Origin: CAYYTU01 sp964474655
GTDB lineage: Bacteria > Chloroflexota > Anaerolineae > B4-G1
Reading direction: 5' to 3'
NCBI GenBank assembly: GCA_964474655.1
Contig: CAYYTU010000086.1
Coordinates: 1 to 10,356 of the forward strand
Length of the DNA stretch: 10,356 nt
Below, one piece after another: positions 6,571 to 10,356 of the stretch. Below the pieces are notes generated by a model. It did not search any database. It had not been told where the DNA came from and saw nothing but the letters and a program-made list of their open reading frames with translations. Position 1 is the stretch's first letter. The number at the start of each line of letters is the position of its first letter. The translations under genes and the position numbers were made by a program.

Positions 6571-7449
6571 TCAGAAGGCGATCCGCAGCACCGGCACCAG
6601 GCACTCCAGAAGACTGATCCCGCCGTGCGGCATCACCTTGTACTTGCCCCGCGTGGCCCAGGCGTAGCGGTTGTTGACCAGGTGATACCCGTTGTGCTCG
6701 ACCACGTAGCCGGCGTCGATCAGCGCGTCGGCCTTCGTCTCGGCCTCGGCGTAACGGGAGGCCCCAAAGATGTTCTGCATCGCACCCTTCCACCGTCTCG
6801 GCAAGGGCAAGAAATGCGTCTCGGTGCTGATGTAGCCGTGATCGGAGGTGACGACAAACTCGTCGCCGTGCAACGCATCGCAGATATCCAGCAGTGCATT
6901 GAGGGAATCCTCGTAAATTTCCGCCTGGCCCCGCACCTTGACGCGGCCCTTGATGTCCTCCAGCTCATCATCGGGAATGGGGCACCAGACGCCGCGCTCA
7001 TCACCGTCCAGCCAGAGGTCTTCCAGATCCTTGAGCTCCACCTTCTTGACGTCCCAGGGGCGGAATATAGCATCCTTGTAGAAGACCGTCTCCGAGGGCA
7101 AGCACGAGTAGGCGAAGGATAGGTCACACGCTGCGTCCAGATCGCGACACAGCAGCAACGCCTCCCGCAGGCTCAACGCATCCAGCCAGATGATGGGCAC
7201 ATCAATGGCCTCCACGTCGAAGTTACAGCGCGAGCAGCGGTCGGGTAGAATTTCGCCGTAAAGCTCTGGGTAGGAATCGCCCAGCACCTTCTCCAGGTAC
7301 ATCGTCCGCTTCTCGCCCTGCGTGAAGTAAGTATCCCTCGGCTCATCGGGATCCCATAAATCACACAGATAGTCCCAAATCACCGGCACGGGATCGTCGG
7401 CCGCGATCAGGCGCTCCAATAAACCGCCAAACTGCAAACTATCAGTCAC
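6571..7449 (-). CDS. PglZ-family alkaline-phosphatase-like hydrolase, minimal core (292 aa)
   Basis: Alkaline-phosphatase-superfamily fold of the PglZ branch, metal-dependent hydrolases required in BREX/Pgl phage defence. Visible motifs in order: IIWLDALSLRE (87-97) with metal ligand D90; CLPSETVF (116-123), matching the PS-x-T nucleophile motif (T121); VVTSDHGYI (199-207) with D203 and H204; and PHGGISLLECLVPVL (274-288) with H275. All residues needed for two-metal catalysis seem present. At 292 residues it is much shorter than BREX PglZ proteins and consists of little beyond the catalytic core. A Cys pair (C72, C75) may bind zinc. Start GTG at 7449 overlaps the end of the ATPase gene in the 8-base GTGACTGA, which implies translational coupling and joint function with the ATPase. 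Confidence 0.9.
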   Translation of the reverse strand: MTDSLQFGGLLERLIAADDPVPVIWDYLCDLWDPDEPRDTYFTQGEKRTMYLEKVLGDSYPELYGEILPDRCSRCNFDVEAIDVPIIWLDALSLREALLLCRDLDAACDLSFAYSCLPSETVFYKDAIFRPWDVKKVELKDLEDLWLDGDERGVWCPIPDDELEDIKGRVKVRGQAEIYEDSLNALLDICDALHGDEFVVTSDHGYISTETHFLPLPRRWKGAMQNIFGASRYAEAETKADALIDAGYVVEHNGYHLVNNRYAWATRGKYKVMPHGGISLLECLVPVLRIAF

Positions 7450-9865
7450 GCTGCACCACCTTCAGTTGCAATCTAAGCGCCGTGCCCTTGGGCAAGCCGG
7501 CGACTAGATCCATCAGCTCGCCCTTGGAAAGCGGCAGCTCGCGCTTATCGACCACGACGGCGACCTCGCGCACCTCGTCGTCGGGACCGATCTCCTGCAG
7601 CCCCAGCGGTGTGCGGCCCACAATGGAGAGCGTTTGAGGAGCCATCGAGGGCTCCATCTCCTCGCCAGCCTCACCCCCAATCCTCCTGCCTTCCCGCGAG
7701 GGCTTCCGGCTATCCTCCAGCGGCTGGTAGAGTATCTCCTCGTCCTCGTCGGCGGGTTCTTCTCCTTCCCTCGGTTCCGGCTCGCGTTCCTTCAAAACCT
7801 CGTAGCGAGCCACGGATAATCCCTGGTGAACTCCCAGGGGGAATGAATCGCGCCCCGGCAGATAGTTCTGCTTCAACCCCTTGAACCCGATCTCGCGATT
7901 GCGATAGAGCTCGCGAAGCGCATCCTCGATATCCTCTCGCCCCCTGACTATCGGATAGCGGCGCACCTTGAAGAAGTTGTCGATCAAATGTCTGACTTCA
8001 ATGAAATCCTGCTCCTCAAGCACATTGAGGATCTGATCATAAGCCGCGTCCAGCCCGGCCACCGCTCGCCCCTTAATCTCCTCCAGGTCGGGCTTCACAG
8101 TCCGCTTCGATAATCGGTCGCTGGTCATCATCCACTGGACATAACGCCCGTAGGCGCCGCGCAGATCCTCCAGCAGGCGAGGCAAATCCTCCTCGTTCTT
8201 GATCGTAAGTAGTTCCTCGCGCAGATCCTCAACATCCCGCCGCTGCCCGCTCAGCAAGCGTTCCTCGGCCACCACACGCCTGGCGTTCTCCAGGTTATCC
8301 CCGTGGTCATAGATGCTTTTTCCAGTTACGAACGCTTTGGGCACGACCAGCACCACGCGATTGGGCCAGTTCAGAGGACCAAGCACAGCGTTGATCTCCT
8401 CATCGCTCATATCGTGCGGCGCTACCACGACCTTGAGTCGACGGTCGTCGGCATCGTCCAACTCCGATAGAAGGTAGGCACCCTTACCAAACACCTCTCC
8501 TTTGAGTAGTTCATCGATCTTGGCCGTGGCTTCCTTATCCTCCAACTCTCCAACCTCGGCCCGGACGACGGCGTAGACATTCATATCCGGCGTGATTTGA
8601 AAGCGTCCATTGCTCTGCAAGTGGAAGGCCCGCCCATCAAGGTCTTGCAGCGGCATCGTGATCGCGTTGATGCTATCGCCTGGGCGGAGCATGCTCTGGA
8701 CGATCTCCTCCGTCGTAGCCCCCGGTATCCGGGGCCGAAGGGAGTAGAAGAAAATCGTCGAGAGCAGGGGGGCCGCGTTCTCGATCTCCCGACAGCGCTC
8801 GACATCCTCCTGCAGCGCAGTGTGAAGATCGGTGTCGATGGAGAGCAGTTTTTCGGCTGGAACGTCGGAAACCAGGAGCAAGTCTCGTTTGTCCTGGTGC
8901 ATCACCACCAGATCGGCCAGCGTGCGCAGGGTGTCGCGGATGCCCTGTCGCGTCTTGGCGGCATAAATCTCTTTGAGCGTGGTGAAGAGCCCGGGATGGA
9001 AAGGATACAGCTGCACCATCTTCTCCACGTCCAGATCCGCGGTCGCGTACTCGCCATAGTTGACGAGATACGCTTCCGCTATCTCGCGAGCCTTCTCCTC
9101 GTCGCGCTCGGCGAACAAACGGTGCTGAACGATGTCCCGGCGTTCCCCCACGGCGACCATGTTCTCGATCATCGCCCCGGTGCGCTCCAGGAGCTTCTTG
9201 AGCTCCGGATTGCGATCCAACAGCGAGATGAACAGAAAGAGGTTGTATCCCGGCTCGCTGGCCACCTCGGTCAGGTTCTGCAGGAAGCCGCGATTCCTCG
9301 ACTGCCGCGCCTCGTCATCGGCGAAGCTGCCGTACCAGTCCTCGATCTCGTCGATGAAGACGGCCAGAGGATGTCCCCCCGCCAAGTCCTTGATCTGCGA
9401 GATGGTGGGATAATCTTGAACTTGAGACAACAGGTCCTCACGCCCCGCCCTGCGGAACACCGGCTCCCACAGATGCTCCGCCTGATCTTCCTGGGCCGAG
9501 ATCATCACGGCTCGCGCACCCTGAAGAGAAAGGGCAGGCAGATCGTACTGCTGTAGCCACGCCGAACCCTGTTCAGGATAAGCGAAGAGGTTGTAGAGGG
9601 TAATCAAAGCGTGTGTCTTACCACTCCCCATCCGCCCAATGGGCAGAAATGCCCCTTGATCACGCTCGCCAGTCAGCTTTTGATGCACCAACTGGACGAA
9701 GCGCTTCAGGGATCCGGAAGGGAAAGTCACCTCGAAGAACAGATCGGGGCTATTTTCCAGCTTGTCGGCATCGTCCTCCCGACCAACGCGGTAGGCTCGT
9801 AAGTCTCCTTGAAAACTACCGGACAAGACGTCAGGGCGAGGCTGAACAACATCCTGAATGACCAT
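7442..9865 (-). CDS. DUF499-type AAA/P-loop ATPase, BREX-like (807 aa)
   Basis: Large ATPase whose N-terminus fits DUF499: VQPRPDVLSG (7-16), DLFFEVTFPSGSLKRF (41-56), Walker A GRMGSGKTH (77-85, with the His typical of the family), Walker B LAVFIDEIED (167-176), FLQNLTE (194-200) and a sensor-like strand NLFLFISLLDR (208-218). The middle is helical; about residues 691-740 form an acidic, probably disordered linker. A compact C-terminal domain follows, with VAVVVDKRELPLSKGELMD (768-786). DUF499 ATPases are distant analogues of BrxC/PglY and, from memory, often neighbour DUF1156 methyltransferases. ATG at 9865 has AAGGAG 7 bases upstream. It is the first gene of the cluster, overlaps PglZ by 8 bases, and presumably powers or gates the PglZ and methyltransferase activities on DNA. 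Assignment to DUF6079 (BrxC/PglY) instead is the main alternative. Confidence 0.87.
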   Translation of the reverse strand: MVIQDVVQPRPDVLSGSFQGDLRAYRVGREDDADKLENSPDLFFEVTFPSGSLKRFVQLVHQKLTGERDQGAFLPIGRMGSGKTHALITLYNLFAYPEQGSAWLQQYDLPALSLQGARAVMISAQEDQAEHLWEPVFRRAGREDLLSQVQDYPTISQIKDLAGGHPLAVFIDEIEDWYGSFADDEARQSRNRGFLQNLTEVASEPGYNLFLFISLLDRNPELKKLLERTGAMIENMVAVGERRDIVQHRLFAERDEEKAREIAEAYLVNYGEYATADLDVEKMVQLYPFHPGLFTTLKEIYAAKTRQGIRDTLRTLADLVVMHQDKRDLLLVSDVPAEKLLSIDTDLHTALQEDVERCREIENAAPLLSTIFFYSLRPRIPGATTEEIVQSMLRPGDSINAITMPLQDLDGRAFHLQSNGRFQITPDMNVYAVVRAEVGELEDKEATAKIDELLKGEVFGKGAYLLSELDDADDRRLKVVVAPHDMSDEEINAVLGPLNWPNRVVLVVPKAFVTGKSIYDHGDNLENARRVVAEERLLSGQRRDVEDLREELLTIKNEEDLPRLLEDLRGAYGRYVQWMMTSDRLSKRTVKPDLEEIKGRAVAGLDAAYDQILNVLEEQDFIEVRHLIDNFFKVRRYPIVRGREDIEDALRELYRNREIGFKGLKQNYLPGRDSFPLGVHQGLSVARYEVLKEREPEPREGEEPADEDEEILYQPLEDSRKPSREGRRIGGEAGEEMEPSMAPQTLSIVGRTPLGLQEIGPDDEVREVAVVVDKRELPLSKGELMDLVAGLPKGTALRLQLKVVQRD

Positions 9866-9976
9866 TCGAGTTCTCCTTGAAAACCGTTAGGGTAGCCAAC
9901 CGTCCAATAGCGAGGAGCATCAAAACCCCGCCACACCGTGCTTGACGGCGAGCGGGCTTGTCCAACGACGCGCTTG

Positions 9977-9986
9977 ATGCTAGCAT
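9977..9986. repeat. 10-bp perfect palindrome ATGCTAGCAT
   Basis: Perfect palindrome in the predicted ATPase leader, flanked by GCGC on both sides at unequal distances. It is downstream of the candidate promoter, where a repressor could block transcription; no known operator is matched. Confidence 0.35.
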
Positions 9987-9997
9987 GCGCCTGTCGG

Positions 9998-10046
9998 GGC
10001 GCTCGGCCCGCCTCGGCCATAGCCTCGGGCTCCTACACAGAGCGCC
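9998..10046. promoter_or_regulatory. nested inverted repeat in the leader of the ATPase gene
   Basis: An outer 7-bp stem pairs ggcgctc (9998-10004) with gagcgcc (10040-10046). An inner 5-bp stem pairs gcccg (10006-10010) with cgggc (10026-10030), leaving a 15-base loop and a 9-base bulge. It is GC-rich and would form early in the predicted 190-base leader RNA. No T tract follows on the minus strand, so it is not an intrinsic terminator. Confidence 0.3.
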
Positions 10047-10062
10047 GGGGCTTTCAACGTCC

Positions 10063-10091
10063 ATTGTATCACACGATAGCCTTCACTCCAA
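10063..10091 (-). promoter_or_regulatory. candidate promoter for the ATPase-PglZ-DUF3800 unit
   Basis: On the minus strand, TTGGAG (10091-10086) is followed after 17 bases by TACAAT (10068-10063), which is preceded by TG one base away, an extended -10. The -35 matches only three of six positions, which the extended -10 may offset. The predicted start near 10056 leaves a leader of about 190 bases before ATG 9865. Confidence 0.4.
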
Positions 10092-10137
10092 CCTGTGATT
10101 TTCCCGGTTGATCGTCAGCCCTTCCCCCGTTGCTGAG

Positions 10138-10177
10138 CGTCAGTCCTGACGGTGACCGGACGTTTGCGCGTAAACGT
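10138..10177. promoter_or_regulatory. two adjacent palindromic sites upstream of the operon
   Basis: CGTCAG-tc-CTGACG lies at 10138-10151 (6-bp arms). An 18-base near-palindrome, ACGTTTGCGCGTAAACGT, lies at 10160-10177 with 16 of 18 symmetric positions. Their centres are about 24 bp apart, roughly 50-105 bp upstream of the candidate promoter. They look like binding sites for a dimeric regulator, but no regulator gene is in the window. Confidence 0.3.
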
Positions 10178-10356
10178 GTATCAGGCAAGCGCAGTTAGCG
10201 GGTGGAGGAATAGCCAAAAGGGGCACTGAGAGACCCTCTTGATTCAGGATACAGACACTAGGGAGGCTACACCAACGGCCCTATGATCACCTCGCCGTGA
10301 CGTGGGCTTTCCCCCGCTAGTCGGGCACTTGAGGGGTAGTGCGGCTCCTCGCCACA

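Larger units (their letters stand above)
9866..10356. other. upstream region without a convincing gene
   Basis: No open frame of gene size is seen on either strand in these 491 bases. The left part (9866-10056) would be the leader of the ATPase mRNA and contains a nested inverted repeat and a palindrome. A promoter candidate lies at 10063-10091. Further right are two palindromic sites. From 10190 to 10356 I see only a 29-codon minus-strand frame entering from the right edge and stopping at TAG 10269-10267, which may be the tail of another gene or chance. Confidence 0.7.

Noticed and set aside
10011..10028. Direct repeat GCCTCGG twice
   Set aside because: Seven bases in very GC-rich DNA; likely chance or part of the inverted-repeat structure.
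10267..10356. Minus-strand open frame of 29 codons entering from the right edge
   Set aside because: Too short to recognise a product and no stop-free extension can be checked. It may be the end of another gene or chance.

Overview
The window holds one strand-biased gene cluster. Seven protein genes are all read leftwards on the minus strand, followed on the right (the upstream side) by about 490 bases without a convincing gene. DNA is mostly about 60-65% GC, apart from a few clearly AT-richer patches. Most genes have good Shine-Dalgarno sites (GGAGG or AGGAG 5-8 bases before the start), so this is a bacterium. The KAP NTPase, formylglycine-enzyme-like domain, DUF499/DUF1156 genes and short intergenic TTGGTAGA-type repeats recall Chloroflexota such as Anaerolineae or Roseiflexus. 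That assignment rests on memory of gene content and is weak.

Layout in order of transcription (right to left): a leader region with a candidate promoter near 10063-10091; a DUF499-type P-loop ATPase (7442-9865); a minimal PglZ-family metal-dependent hydrolase that overlaps it by 8 bases (6571-7449); a DUF3800 putative nuclease of lower GC (5742-6524); a 123-base intergenic segment holding divergent promoters and a strong plus-strand terminator, which together outline a small RNA of about 65 nt; a large DUF1156-type DNA methyltransferase with four predicted zinc ribbons and an AT-rich internal patch (2898-5618); a 140-residue gene of unknown function preceded by five 8-base tandem repeats; a 67-residue zinc-knuckle protein; and a KAP P-loop NTPase fused to a formylglycine-generating-enzyme/C-type-lectin-fold domain, which runs off the left edge (1-2147).

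Interpretation: ATPase + PglZ + DNA methyltransferase is the functional triad of BREX/Pgl phage-defence systems, but every component here is a variant. The ATPase is of DUF499 rather than BrxC/PglY type, PglZ is cut to its catalytic core, and the methyltransferase is a DUF1156 zinc-ribbon enzyme rather than PglX. No BrxA, BrxB, BrxL or helicase gene lies in the window. DUF3800 and KAP-FGE are added as candidate nuclease and sensor/effector. The best reading is an atypical BREX-like defence island in which the methyltransferase marks self DNA and the ATPase, PglZ and accessory proteins act on unmodified DNA. This is inference from domain content; the sequence alone does not show defence activity.
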